Positions 9,475-18,508 of a stretch of 64,000 nucleotides of DNA are shown one piece after another. A program made the position numbers and the translations under genes. The DNA comes from Neorhodopirellula pilleata. GTDB taxonomy: Bacteria > Planctomycetota > Planctomycetia > Pirellulales > Pirellulaceae. Location of the stretch: positions 1 through 64,000 of the forward strand of contig NZ_SJPM01000020.1 in assembly GCF_007859915.1 (NCBI RefSeq), read 5' to 3'. The notes under the pieces were generated by a model. That model was not told where the DNA came from. It saw only the letters and a list, made by a program, of their open reading frames with translations, and made no database searches. Within the stretch, counting starts at the first letter, position 1; the number at the start of each line of letters is the position of its first letter.

Positions 9475-10470
9475 CTAGAGTGATGCGATCGACGCAAGCC
9501 AATCGTCTTCACTAACGATTTCGACCGGTGCCCCAGCGGCGATCAATTGCCTTGCCTTTTCTTCCTTCGTACTGATCCGGCGACCGGCGTCGAGAGTTCT
9601 CGCGTCGGTGCGACCGACGACCAATAGGCTTGTTTGTCGGCTCACGGTCGATTGGCATTGCCCGCCGCAACAGGCGACCAACTGTTCGGCTTCCTCTCGC
9701 TGCAAGCGCGTCAGGGTGCCGGTGAAGACGACCCGTTTTCCGGTAAGCGGACGAACGAACTCGGCCCGGATCAAGAGTCGTTGCAAATCGGTGCCTTCGC
9801 GGGTCATCATCGCGTCGACGATCGGCTCGGGCGCAGGTTTTGGTAAACGGCTCGTTGCCGACGAACTCGCCCGGCCGGAACGGACAAACTTCGGCCCATT
9901 CTTGCCCCACGGTCCCGCCGTGCCGCGGGAAAGTTTCAGATGTTTTTCGAGGTCTTCGAGCGACTCGGCGTTGGCTTCTTCGGCGGCGGCGATCGCGATC
10001 TTGGCACATGCGATCGAATCTTCGAGCGCGTCGTGGTGTTGAAAACGAACGCCCAACCAATCCGACAAAGGCTTCAAACCGAATCGCGGCAGATGCGGCC
10101 ATGCTCGCTTGGCTATCGCCCTTGTGCAGCTGTATTGCATTTCAGGAATGGGGTGATCGTGCGTCGTCAAACAGGCGATCAAGACGGACAGGTCGAAGCT
10201 CGCATTGTGTGCGATCAAGCAATCGTCGCCGAAAGTTTGTCGAATCGTCGGCCACAGTTCCCCGAACTCCTTTTCCCCGCGTACCTTCGCAGGAGTGATT
10301 CCGTGGATTTGGATATTTTGAGGGCTGAAGTAGAACGGCCGTGGTCGGATCAACCAAGACGCCGAATCAACGATCTTGCCGCCTCGAACGCGGACGGCGG
10401 CGAGCTGACACGCGCTGTCACTCGCGCGCGTCGCGGTTTCAAAATCAATCGCTGTGAAGTCCACCGGCAT
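9475..10470 (-). CDS. DnaQ-like 3'-5' exonuclease with BRCT domain
   Basis: A 331-residue protein predicted to degrade or trim nucleic acid 3' ends. Residues about 1-165 form a DEDDh exonuclease: DFETA supplies the first Asp/Glu, AHNASFD the second Asp, and HDALEDS the catalytic His and last Asp. After a linker, residues about 240-330 form a BRCT domain (GKRVVFTGTL ... SLLVVGRTD ... EDDWLASI), like that of bacterial DNA ligase, suggesting recruitment to DNA ends or phosphoprotein partners. Its first 26 bases overlap the end of the radical SAM gene upstream, so the two are probably co-translated. All exonuclease residues appear intact. Confidence 0.92.
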   Translation of the reverse strand: MPVDFTAIDFETATRASDSACQLAAVRVRGGKIVDSASWLIRPRPFYFSPQNIQIHGITPAKVRGEKEFGELWPTIRQTFGDDCLIAHNASFDLSVLIACLTTHDHPIPEMQYSCTRAIAKRAWPHLPRFGLKPLSDWLGVRFQHHDALEDSIACAKIAIAAAEEANAESLEDLEKHLKLSRGTAGPWGKNGPKFVRSGRASSSATSRLPKPAPEPIVDAMMTREGTDLQRLLIRAEFVRPLTGKRVVFTGTLTRLQREEAEQLVACCGGQCQSTVSRQTSLLVVGRTDARTLDAGRRISTKEEKARQLIAAGAPVEIVSEDDWLASIASL

Positions 10471-11611
10471 CTCCGTCGCTAGTCATGGTCGAGTCAGGGG
10501 TCGATTCAGGAGGTTGCATTTTGAGGACGGGCAAACGTCCACGCGATTCGATTTGGTCACGAATGGTCTGCGGCGTCAAATCGGGAGGGACCTCGCGGTC
10601 TTCCGGAGCGAGTGCGGGTGGGATGAACCGATCACCCTGGCGCGTCCCCCGCCGGCGAAATTCGGCACCAATTTCATTTCGGATCGCGGATTTTTCTAAA
10701 CACCATTTCGGCTCGATTAAGTACTGCGGTGGTGCCTCGCCGCTGACTCGTTCGACGACGGTCGCTGGTGGAATTCGTTCGAGGAAATCGACCACGGTGC
10801 AAATGTATTCGTCGCGATCCATCATCTTGATTTTTCCGGCGAGTACTTCGTCGCCCAGAGGTGTGCCTTTGACACTATACAGATTGTGCAGTTTGATCGC
10901 GTCGAACCCGAGCACACCGATTTCTTCGGCCGTCTGCATCATCATCTCATGTGTCTCGCCGGGGACGCCCAAGATGACATGCGCGGTGCATTCGAATCCG
11001 CGGCCGCGCGATCGATCGATGGCGTTGATCATGTCGGCGTGAGTGTGTGCCCGATTCATCCATTGCAATGAGTCATCATGAACAGATTGCATTCCATACT
11101 CAAGCGAAACGACGTAGTGACGTGCCAAGTCTTCCAGCAAAGACAAAACACTTTCAGGGACGCAGTCGGGACGGGTACCGATCGCAAGCCCGACGACACG
11201 GGGATCGGCGTTCAAGGCCAAGCGAAAAATCTCGTCGAGTTGTTCAACGGGCGCGTAAGTATTTGTCGCGGGTTGGAAATAAGCAATAAACCCGTCCACG
11301 CGATCGTAGCGTTTCGTCACCGTTTGGATGCCTGCGATCAACTGTTCACTGACCCGTTTGAGCCGCACCCTCCGCGAGGGGCTGAACGACCGATTGTCGC
11401 AGAAATTGCAACCGCCTTGGGTCACCGCTCCGTCGACATTGGGGCACGTGAACCCGGCGTCGATGCTGACCCGCTGCACCCGTCCGCCGAAGCGACGCCG
11501 GAGTGCGCGACCGAAAGCATTGAAACGCAATCCTTCGGTCTGCCAAGCCAATTCGCCCTCATTCGCCAAGGAGTCAGCAGGCAAGTCGTTGGTCGTTGGC
11601 GGTGAATTCAT
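10445..11611 (-). CDS. TIGR01212-family radical SAM protein
   Basis: A 388-residue iron-sulfur enzyme with the cysteine set CPNVDGAVTQGGCNFC, the wider-spaced radical-SAM [4Fe-4S] pattern of the YhcC/YtqA (TIGR01212) family. Further family segments are visible: DGFIAYFQPATNTYAP, VGLAIGTRPDCVP, VSLEYGMQSVHDDSL, THADMINAID, CTAHVILGVPGE and IKLHNLYSVKGTPL. The family acts on an unknown substrate, possibly tRNA or another RNA. The start at 11611 is chosen over an in-frame start 21 codons upstream whose residues are low complexity. The C-terminal ~60 residues are Pro-rich and outside the domain. The gene overlaps the exonuclease-BRCT gene by 26 bases. Confidence 0.9.
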   Translation of the reverse strand: MNSPPTTNDLPADSLANEGELAWQTEGLRFNAFGRALRRRFGGRVQRVSIDAGFTCPNVDGAVTQGGCNFCDNRSFSPSRRVRLKRVSEQLIAGIQTVTKRYDRVDGFIAYFQPATNTYAPVEQLDEIFRLALNADPRVVGLAIGTRPDCVPESVLSLLEDLARHYVVSLEYGMQSVHDDSLQWMNRAHTHADMINAIDRSRGRGFECTAHVILGVPGETHEMMMQTAEEIGVLGFDAIKLHNLYSVKGTPLGDEVLAGKIKMMDRDEYICTVVDFLERIPPATVVERVSGEAPPQYLIEPKWCLEKSAIRNEIGAEFRRRGTRQGDRFIPPALAPEDREVPPDLTPQTIRDQIESRGRLPVLKMQPPESTPDSTMTSDGDAGGLHSD

Positions 11612-11841
11612 TAAATCGTTATCGGAGTTTGCGATGGGCGAGGGCGTTCGGCTGCGATCAGTAGGCCGGGTCACAGCCGCTTCGGCGGAGACCCGGCGGA
11701 TCGAGTGTTAGCCAATCGCCAACAGCCATCCTGCCGGGTGTTCGTCGCAGAGCCTCCTCCACCCAGCCTCCTTCACGATATCATGCCAGGGCTCAGTGAC
11801 AATCACCGCACTGAAGACTCGTACGATAACGAACAAGGCAA

Positions 11842-12399
11842 GTGCATCGAATGGAATGGGAATGGGAATGGGACGAAGAGGAAACGATCACGGCCTACCA
11901 TGAGGCCGGGCACGCGATCGTGGGGTGTGCGCTGGGGGCTCGGATCGATTCGGTTTCGCTGTCCCAGGCGAGCCAATTTGATGATGGCGACGATGGGCTA
12001 CCCCGACGGTTCGGCGATTGCATGGTCAATTGGGGACGCGTCGATCCGGATCAGGCTTGGCAACAACAGCGAGAGCTATTGACGATCCTCGCCGGGCCGA
12101 TCGCCGAAATGAATTACCGAGACGAGGATTTCGATGAGAGGGACCCCGCAGCATCGGAAATCGCGGCCGCATGGGCGATGGATTGGCGGCAGGCTCAACG
12201 GTGCGCTGCGGTGCTGAATCCGGATCCGGAAAAGCAGGGACGGATTCTGCGTCAAGCGATTGCGAGGTTGAGAATCGCGATCGCGAATCCGCCACTTTGG
12301 CCCGCGATCGCAGCCTTGGCCGATGAGTTGATGATCGGGGATGAGATCGAAGCTGACCGCGTGGCGGAATTAGTCCGGTTTTGGTTCTCGCGAACCTAG
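11842..12399 (+). CDS. FtsH M41-like zinc metallopeptidase domain without AAA+ module
   Basis: A 185-residue protein with a zincin motif HEAGHAIV near residue 20, in the context TAYHEAGHAIVGCALGA that matches the start of the FtsH (M41) peptidase domain. LLTILAGPIAEMNY and an acidic DERDPAASEIAAAW segment resemble the region that supplies the third zinc ligand in FtsH. There is no ATPase domain or membrane segment, so it would need partner unfolding or act on small or exposed substrates. The GTG start has an AAGG just upstream; an ATG at 11851 is the alternative. It stands alone between divergent and convergent neighbours, ending 8 bases from the FHA-EAL gene's stop. Confidence 0.78.
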   Translation: MHRMEWEWEWDEEETITAYHEAGHAIVGCALGARIDSVSLSQASQFDDGDDGLPRRFGDCMVNWGRVDPDQAWQQQRELLTILAGPIAEMNYRDEDFDERDPAASEIAAAWAMDWRQAQRCAAVLNPDPEKQGRILRQAIARLRIAIANPPLWPAIAALADELMIGDEIEADRVAELVRFWFSRT

Positions 12400-12407
12400 G
12401 GACCCGC

Positions 12408-13523
12408 TTATGCCGGAGCGGGGCGACCGTAGAAATAGCCTTGTGCAAGGTCGAATCCGAGTTCCTGGCATGCATGGGCCTCTTCGCCCGTTTCGATGCC
12501 TTCGGCCAACGCGGCGATGTCGAGGTCTTGGACCATTTTGACTAACGACTGCATCATTCGCATGCGGTGCGAATCATCAACGGCGAGGCCTCGGATTAAG
12601 CCGATGTCGAACTTGACAAACTCAGGCCGCGCTTCGATCAGTTCCGCTAACCGAGCTTGACCGGCACCAAAATCGTCATAGGCGAGCTTGATATCCAAAT
12701 CTTTGATGGATGCATGAAGCCGACGCATGAACGCGGGATCCGTCACGGCGGCCTCGTGGATCTCCAGTACAATCTTCGTGTTCGACGCCATCGTGCGAAC
12801 CTTCGAAAGCGAATCGATCAGTGCTGGACCGTCTTTCATTTCTTTCGGGTGTGTGTTGACAAAAAGGACCGGTTGATCGGGAATCTCGCGGCCGACCCGC
12901 AATCCTTCCCATCGCAGCAATCGGCTCAGTTCCACTTCCAAATTCAGTTGCTCGGCCGCTTGGAACATCGCACCGACGGATTCCAATCCGAAAACACTCC
13001 CGCGACCAAGTATTTCGTATCCGATCGGACGGGCGCCGATCAGGGTCACGATCGGCTGAAAGTGCGGGCGAACGAGACGCTGGTTCATCAAGCGATCGAA
13101 CTGAACCAAGGCGAGCGCTTGGTCGCAGACGTTCTCGCTGATGGTGCCGGCGGTCATGCCGGTTGGCGATTGACGACGAATACGAAAGGGAGCTTCGGCG
13201 AAGTGGATCAGGTCTTCATCGCTAACGATCGTCGGTTCGGTGATTCGTTTTCCGTTAACATACGTACCGTTGGTGCTTTCTAGATCGCGAATGACCAATC
13301 GTCCGTCGATTATCCGAAGCTCAGCATGGTTGCCACTGACGGTTCGGAACTGCAGCTTCATGGACGTTCCCGACTGCCGACCGACTACGAAGGGCTGACG
13401 ATCGATCGGAGTGTGCTGCAACGAATCATTCGGGCCGGTCGGTCCCGAAAGGAACCACACATCTTCGGAGATCGACGTACTTCGGCGAACTGAATCGAGC
13501 GATACGCTATCGACGGATGCCAT
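12408..13523 (-). CDS. FHA-EAL domain cyclic-di-GMP protein
   Basis: A 371-residue cytoplasmic signalling protein. Residues about 35-115 form an FHA phosphothreonine-binding domain (VVGRQSGTSMKL, SGNHAEL, ESTNGTYVNGKRI). Residues about 145-365 form an EAL-type phosphodiesterase domain. The EAL triplet reads E-I-L (Glu170). Other catalytic positions look kept: the Asn of FVNTHP, Glu of LEIHE, DDFGAG, the Lys of VKFDIG and the Glu of AEGIET. It could therefore hydrolyse c-di-GMP or act as a receptor. The start at 13523 (ATG) is preferred to a TTG at 13571. No GGDEF partner is nearby. Confidence 0.9.
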   Translation of the reverse strand: MASVDSVSLDSVRRSTSISEDVWFLSGPTGPNDSLQHTPIDRQPFVVGRQSGTSMKLQFRTVSGNHAELRIIDGRLVIRDLESTNGTYVNGKRITEPTIVSDEDLIHFAEAPFRIRRQSPTGMTAGTISENVCDQALALVQFDRLMNQRLVRPHFQPIVTLIGARPIGYEILGRGSVFGLESVGAMFQAAEQLNLEVELSRLLRWEGLRVGREIPDQPVLFVNTHPKEMKDGPALIDSLSKVRTMASNTKIVLEIHEAAVTDPAFMRRLHASIKDLDIKLAYDDFGAGQARLAELIEARPEFVKFDIGLIRGLAVDDSHRMRMMQSLVKMVQDLDIAALAEGIETGEEAHACQELGFDLAQGYFYGRPAPA

Positions 13524-13725
13524 AACAACTAGACAACTTGGAGGAAACGGCTTGCATGGGATCGAAATCAATCCTGTCGAAGACTAGGTTATGATTTCAA
13601 CCGAACCAATGAACACCTTTCGTTTTCCGGCAAAGTATCTGCACACCCGTAGCGGGTGTCTTGAGATCGAATACAGTTTTGCGTCAAGTTGTCAGCCGCA
13701 AAACAGGTTGTAATGGTGGTGCCGA

Positions 13726-14193
13726 TTATTTCGGTCGCTCTTGTCCCAAAAATTCGTTGACCGTTGCGACACGTTCGGTCGGTTCAGCAGGCCCCGGTGA
13801 AAGCAGCGAGCTAAAGAAGCCTGGTTTGTCCGGATCTTTTGGTGTCGTGTCGGCTCCGTTGGGGCCGGCTAGCAAGTTCATCGGGTTGAGCCTTGCCGGG
13901 TTGAAGATTTGTTTGGTTCGCTGCCAAGATTTGGCACTGGTTTCCTTCACATCTTGGACCAAGCCGTTCTTCCGCTGGACGATACGATCCTGCTCGGTAT
14001 TGGGCACCAAGAAATTGGGCAACCGAAGAGACGGCATTTTCCAATTGACCGGGTTGATCTTCTGAGCGACTTTCGACAACGCGCTGGGTTGTTGCTGTGC
14101 CGAAACATTCTCGGCCGATAGTGCGATCAGACTGATCACCACCGACGAAAGGAGGCACAGGCGTTTAATCGATTCAGGGATAGCTGGGCACAT
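13726..14193 (-). CDS. Small secreted protein of unknown function
   Basis: A 155-residue protein with a signal peptide (residues about 8-30, RLCLLSSVVISLIALSAENVSA) and predicted cleavage before QQQPS. The mature part is basic, with Trp- and Pro-rich motifs (INPVNWKMPSLRLPNF, NPARLNPMNLL), and ends with a conserved-looking RVATVNEFLGQERP. I recognise the style from planctomycete exported proteins but no domain. An in-frame start at 14232 would add 13 residues before the signal peptide; 14193 is preferred. Confidence 0.7.
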   Translation of the reverse strand: MCPAIPESIKRLCLLSSVVISLIALSAENVSAQQQPSALSKVAQKINPVNWKMPSLRLPNFLVPNTEQDRIVQRKNGLVQDVKETSAKSWQRTKQIFNPARLNPMNLLAGPNGADTTPKDPDKPGFFSSLLSPGPAEPTERVATVNEFLGQERPK

Positions 14194-14436
14194 CGAGGAA
14201 TTCCAGATGTTCGGCGAAATTTCCAGAAACACGTAAGCACCCGCTATCGCGATTTTCCACCGATCGATGCAAGAGCAATTTGCGATTTATCCTGCCTGCT
14301 CGTCTGCCATCGCGAAGACCTTCCAATCCATTCACGCTGTTGTCGGGCAACCCCACTCGACGTGTTCCAGCGGAACGATCACGCCGATTCAGATCAAACG
14401 CAGGATTTAGTCCCGGTAGGGACGGCAGCGGCTAGC

Positions 14437-14454
14437 CCACTGCGTCGGCAGTGG
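14437..14454. repeat. Short hairpin downstream of the DinB gene
   Basis: CCACTGC and GCAGTGG arms with a 4-base loop lie 24 bases beyond the DinB gene's stop, beside TCCCGGTAGGGAC-type palindromic sequence at 14411-14423. There is no T-tract, so this is more like a short dispersed repeat than a classical terminator. Confidence 0.45.
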
Positions 14455-14477
14455 AATCGGGAACTTTTGAATCGATC

Positions 14478-14966
14478 TCATTCTTCGTAGACCGAAGGAA
14501 ACTGTAGCCCGGCCATCTGTAGATATACCGAAAGGATACCACGGTGATGCGCAGAATGGCTGAAAACCCATTTGCGAATGCAGGCACCTTTCTTCATTGT
14601 GAATAGAGTCTGACCCGCCATCTTCAATGACCACGGTTCATGCATTACGGAATCGGGTGCATCTTCAAGTGCATCAACAGCCGCTTGGCTGTGCTTGTCG
14701 AACAGCTCCAGGAGATGGCTTGTCTGCGTAACGACTGGTGCTACGTATGGCTCCTCACCAATTGGCGCGATGTCCCAAGCACCTTCTCCGACGATGCCCG
14801 GAACCCAGCCCAAGATTTCTACGAGGTGGCTTGCATTCCACGCAATCGAATGAAGTTCACCCTGGGGCTTCCATTCCATCTTGTCGTCTGGAATTCTCGC
14901 CAACAAGCCGCGTGTCATTGCCAGTTCACCAGTCAATTCGGCGGACATTAATTCAGCGATCAGCAT
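14478..14966 (-). CDS. DinB/YfiT-family putative metal-dependent protein
   Basis: A 162-residue four-helix protein of the DinB fold. The helix-2 motif SIAWNASHLVEILGW supplies the first histidine, and FSHSAHHRGILSVYLQ supplies the pair of histidines that complete the metal site of this family. Family members include thiol transferases and enzymes acting on mycothiol or bacillithiol, but many are uncharacterised, and the substrate here cannot be inferred. Length is normal. The gene stands alone, and a short hairpin follows its stop. Confidence 0.88.
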   Translation of the reverse strand: MLIAELMSAELTGELAMTRGLLARIPDDKMEWKPQGELHSIAWNASHLVEILGWVPGIVGEGAWDIAPIGEEPYVAPVVTQTSHLLELFDKHSQAAVDALEDAPDSVMHEPWSLKMAGQTLFTMKKGACIRKWVFSHSAHHRGILSVYLQMAGLQFPSVYEE

Positions 14967-15153
14967 CTTTCTTGGTCCTTTCCTTGCGAGTTTTGTAATT
15001 CTTATCAGTCAAACGTCAACCCGGGCGAGGTCAAAAAACGACTGACGGCTTGCCCGAAAGTGAAGTGGCCTCGATTGGCGGAATTGACAAAAAACGACTG
15101 TGCCATTCATGGGTGGAACCTTTCATACTCCTGTAAACTCGATTCACATCGAA

Positions 15154-15188
15154 CAAAAAAACCTCGACCAATTGAATTGATCGAGGTT
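15154..15188 (-). terminator. Rho-independent terminator after the small lipoprotein gene
   Basis: On the minus strand a stem of AACCTCGATCAATT pairs with AATTGGTCGAGGTT across a very small loop (one G-U pair), followed by a run of seven T. It lies about 32 bases past the stop of the 60-residue lipoprotein gene and is the clearest intrinsic terminator in the window. Confidence 0.85.
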
Positions 15189-15219
15189 GATGTGAACTGC
15201 CGGTGAACGGATCGCGGAA

Positions 15220-15402
15220 TTAACTTCCATCGATCGATGATTCGTCTGCTACGACTGGGCTCGGGTTTTCTTCAACGTACTTGTCAATTTCAGATTGATC
15301 AGAGACTGGTGCAGCACCACCAGATCCGTCACCACAACCAAATGTTATTGGAAGTACGCAGACAGAAACTGACAATGCAAACGCACGTAAGGTAAACTTC
15401 AT
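15220..15402 (-). CDS. Small lipoprotein paired with DUF1559 protein
   Basis: A 60-residue peptide with a lipoprotein signal: basic start MKFTLRA, hydrophobic core, and a lipobox-like ITFGC ending at Cys23. The 37-residue mature part is acidic (EIDKYVEENPSP). Small lipoproteins of this kind commonly follow DUF1559 genes in planctomycetes, as here, 97 bases downstream of the DUF1559 stop. A strong terminator follows it, so the pair is probably one transcription unit. Function unknown. Confidence 0.82.
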   Translation of the reverse strand: MKFTLRAFALSVSVCVLPITFGCGDGSGGAAPVSDQSEIDKYVEENPSPVVADESSIDGS

Positions 15403-15499
15403 TTTGTCCTTTTCGTTTGAACAGATTGAAACCAGAAAAAAGCAATCCGCTGCTCGGTAGCGACGACTTGCCTACGCAACGGGACACGCGGATTCGTGT

Positions 15500-16720
15500 T
15501 TAAAATTCGCCGCTAATGACTTCTTTTGCTGCGCGCGTTCCGAGTTGTCCCCAAAGTCCAAACGGACTTTGGGAACCGGCTGCAGGCCCCCCAGTGGCCC
15601 CGGTGACCCCAACATGACCACTGTTTTGGTTTCCAGCTTCGATCGAGTCGGTTATGAACTTGACCGCTCCGTCGCCCATTAGCACGTGAACGCCACCTTG
15701 GTGACGACTGCTAGGTGGATAAATGCCATCATTGAATACGTTGGTATTTGAACAGACGTAACCGTTCGGCGGTTTGATGGTGTTCATCGTTCCCCAAATC
15801 CCACGGCTCATCGCCCAGCAGTATCCGCGTCGAGCTTCGGCCGCCGGATGCCCGCCCGCAGTCTCATAGGTTCCCCCAGGCAGCGTTGCCCAGAAAAGTG
15901 GACGCGTGGCGTCAACGAAACCGTCGCAGCTCAAATTGCTGTTGGCTTGCCCGATTACGTTACCAGGAGATTGATTGCCCCTGGTGCGTTTGTCGTTGTC
16001 GCCCAGATCGGTCGCAATCTCACCAGCGCAGATCGTGTTGGCAAGGCCGTCGAGGACATCGCGGAATCTCGACTTGCGTCGGTGAACGAAGAAACCGCGA
16101 CAGGATTCGCGGGCCGCAACTGCTCCTGAATCTGCTCCGGCGTCACTAATCCCGCCACCCATGGAGCGGGCAGAATCACCCAGACACGGTAAGTAGTTGG
16201 TACGACCTTGAGCAGGCAACCCAGTGCCTGGATCGCTCGGGCAACGAAGACCCTGAATTTCGGTCAAGTAGGGCTCATAACGTGACGCAGCATGGTTCGT
16301 GATCGTCATCCGTGGGTTAGGTCCCATCGGTGGCCAAAGGGCACCAGTCACAGGATCTCTCAGCGGATTGGAGATCTGCTCCCATAAGGCTTGCTGCTCC
16401 ATGAAAGGCGTCAAACCGACCAGCATGTTGGTTTCCAGACCCGTGGTGGCACGGGGAACGGCCGCCGCCGACCCGCCCACGCGATTTCCTGGAGGGATGG
16501 GTCCGCCTGTGCCATGAATCGGCAATAGGTCGTAGGCCGCATGATAGTTATGGATCGCTAAGCCGATTTGTTTGAAATTGTTGCTACAACTCATTCGCCG
16601 AGCCGCTTCCCGGGCCGCTTGCACCGCAGGTAGTAACAAACCAACCAACACACCGATGATGGCAATCACCACCAGCAACTCAACCAACGTGAACGCGTCA
16701 CGATTCCTGTTTTCACTCAT
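15500..16720 (-). CDS. DUF1559 type II pseudopilin-like surface protein
   Basis: A 406-residue exported protein. The N-terminus carries a class III prepilin motif (DAFTLVELLVVIAIIGVL) followed by LLPAVQAAREAARRMSCSNNFKQIGLA, the hallmark of DUF1559. The C-terminus has the family's second signature, HQGGVHVLMGDGAVKFI. It would be processed by a prepilin peptidase and assembled or anchored at the inner membrane through the hydrophobic helix. DUF1559 proteins are extremely numerous in planctomycetes, but their role is not settled. It precedes the small lipoprotein gene. Confidence 0.95.
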   Translation of the reverse strand: MSENRNRDAFTLVELLVVIAIIGVLVGLLLPAVQAAREAARRMSCSNNFKQIGLAIHNYHAAYDLLPIHGTGGPIPPGNRVGGSAAAVPRATTGLETNMLVGLTPFMEQQALWEQISNPLRDPVTGALWPPMGPNPRMTITNHAASRYEPYLTEIQGLRCPSDPGTGLPAQGRTNYLPCLGDSARSMGGGISDAGADSGAVAARESCRGFFVHRRKSRFRDVLDGLANTICAGEIATDLGDNDKRTRGNQSPGNVIGQANSNLSCDGFVDATRPLFWATLPGGTYETAGGHPAAEARRGYCWAMSRGIWGTMNTIKPPNGYVCSNTNVFNDGIYPPSSRHQGGVHVLMGDGAVKFITDSIEAGNQNSGHVGVTGATGGPAAGSQSPFGLWGQLGTRAAKEVISGEF

Positions 16721-17549
16721 CTAAAAACACTCCCTAAATACTGCGAAATAGTAAAAAATGAAAAGTCCATCCGACAACTCCTAGTCGGCTGCGCCGGTAT
16801 GCTCCTCGCTGTCCTGCTGGAACTCAGTCTTCTGGACGGGCAATTTTGCGGAGACACCACCCGAACAGCCGCTCAAACACCGCGACATCGAAATCAACAA
16901 CAACTCCAGCAGGCCAAGTTTGTCTGCAGACGTTCAGAACAAATCCAAAGATCAACACGAGTAAATTGCTGAATCGAATTGCTTACGCAATGTACGGTAT
17001 TGAGGCGTGCGGACGATGTATCATCAGCCGCGACGCGTCTAGATACTAGCGTTGAGCGAGGTTTTTGCAAATCTCGAAAGGGAAGTTCAGTGCCTCTATC
17101 GGTATCACAGTAGCTGAAACCGCGACAGAAGACCCCTCCGGCGGCTTGGATTCGCCTCATCTCGCCCCCCCACCGCAAGTAACCTGGCACTATTGTGCTA
17201 GTTTCTTCCCGAAATTGCTCTAAATGTCCAGGTTTAAGAAATTGGTTAAAAAATTGTTATGTCTGGTTTTTTGCCGTCTGCCTCTCTCCGTCCAAAGCGA
17301 GACACTTGGATCGAACTCGCCGAGGCCAGAAACGCTGGTCGCCGGCTCTGAAGCGTCGCAACAGCATCTGCGAGCATGGTAAACTGCGTTGTCCTTGAAC
17401 CCGACCAGAAGTGGTGCCGCCCACCAATCGCATGTTGAGGGACCGCGAGCGTGCTACGCTCGGGATCAGTCTTGGGTTTCAGCCGCCCTTCAATCCCGAA
17501 TCCCGGGTCTGACCCTTGCGAAGAACTCCCCAACGAACCGTTAAAAACA
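16721..17549. other. 829-base gene-poor interval
   Basis: I find no supportable gene here. The open frames are short, start in odd places and lack protein-like composition. The left part should hold the promoter of the DUF1559 gene. A segment at 17465-17516 (TCAATCCCGAATCCCG..GTCTGACCC) is echoed at about 18428-18480, which suggests shared intergenic repeat material. Confidence 0.5.
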
Positions 17550-17876
17550 TCAAGGCTTCGGGCGTTTGCAAATCAGGCTTACGTGCGTTCTCACGGATAG
17601 GCTACCCGATGAATCTCCTTTTCGAACCCTAAAACTACCAACGTTTGCCGTCTCCGACACGGTCCCTACAATCTCCCAACCTTCGTCGGGAGCCGTTTCA
17701 AGGGCCTTCTGAATTTGTGACGTGCCCGATAAGTGATCGACTATTTTATACTCCCACCGAGTGGTTGCCGCTCGATTTGCGTCTTGTGCCTGCAGCCAAT
17801 CTGCGTTGATTATGACGGTAAAATGAAGGAGAACGGATCCAACTAGAAATATCCCCATCGCTTTCGTTATCGTCAT
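17550..17876 (-). CDS. Small exported DUF4177-like protein
   Basis: A 108-residue protein with an N-terminal hydrophobic segment (residues about 5-25, MGIFLVGSVLLHFTVIINA) suited to export. The core TTRWEYKIVDHL ... ALETAPDEGWEIVGTVSE resembles the short DUF4177 fold, whose members start with WEYK and contain an EGWE motif. The C-terminus (THVSLICKRPKP) fits the last strand. Function unknown. The start ATG at 17876 is followed directly by a plausible signal. It sits at the edge of a repeat-rich patch. Confidence 0.72.
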   Translation of the reverse strand: MTITKAMGIFLVGSVLLHFTVIINADWLQAQDANRAATTRWEYKIVDHLSGTSQIQKALETAPDEGWEIVGTVSETANVGSFRVRKGDSSGSLSVRTHVSLICKRPKP

Positions 17877-18508
17877 TGTCTTCCCTATTTTTATTTGGCG
17901 GAACGACGGCGATCACCCAGTCGCCGCAAAAAAACTATGATTCAAAATTGCGGCTGACCGGCGATTTGGGTGGATCGCTTGGTTCTGCATTTGTGTCTGA
18001 GCGTGCGTCGCCGTTGCCGATAAGACTCTGCATCAGTGTAAAGAACGCATCGCACTTCGCAACGACCTGTGGCAGGTCGTTCAGCGCGCCTGTGGAAAAC
18101 GAAGAAATGAATGAATGTCGACCCCGAACGGGGTCACAGCATGAGGAGTGAATGGGATGCGACCCAGTTCGGGGGCCAAGGTGATGTGGTTTTCCGTTGT
18201 CCGGTGGTGTTCGCTTCGCTCGACCACCGGCTAATGGCTGGCAACGCCTTCGGCGTAAAGGGGAGTGGGGCTTTGCTGACAGCCCAACGCGAGCCTCCTC
18301 ATTTTGATTACGAGTACGAGCACCTTTTCACTGAGCACGAGCACGAGAGACACTTCGTGCCGGAACGGTTGACGTCACCTGGGACGGATCGCAGAAAGCT
18401 TCGGAGAACGCCTCGCTCGGAGGCAGACCCGGGTTTCGGGTTTCTACCGACCGTCAATCCCGAATCCCGCGTTTGATCCCGGCGCGAGCCTCCATCGCGA
18501 CCGTTGCG
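17877..18508. repeat. Repeat-rich interval with left copy of a 270-bp repeat
   Basis: No gene is supported. Positions 18061-18081 form a small palindrome (AACGACCT/AGGTCGTT). Positions 18117-18388 are the left copy of a roughly 270-base repeat whose right copy is 19411-19678, sharing the ends GACCCCGAACGGGGTCAC and TTGACGTCACCTGGGACGGA with scattered differences between. The repeat ends about 120 bases from the toxin gene. Confidence 0.7.

Noticed and set aside
16894..17190. 98-codon minus-strand frame upstream of the DUF1559 gene
   Set aside because: No hydrophobic start, no domain and no ribosome site; likely chance frame in an intergenic region.
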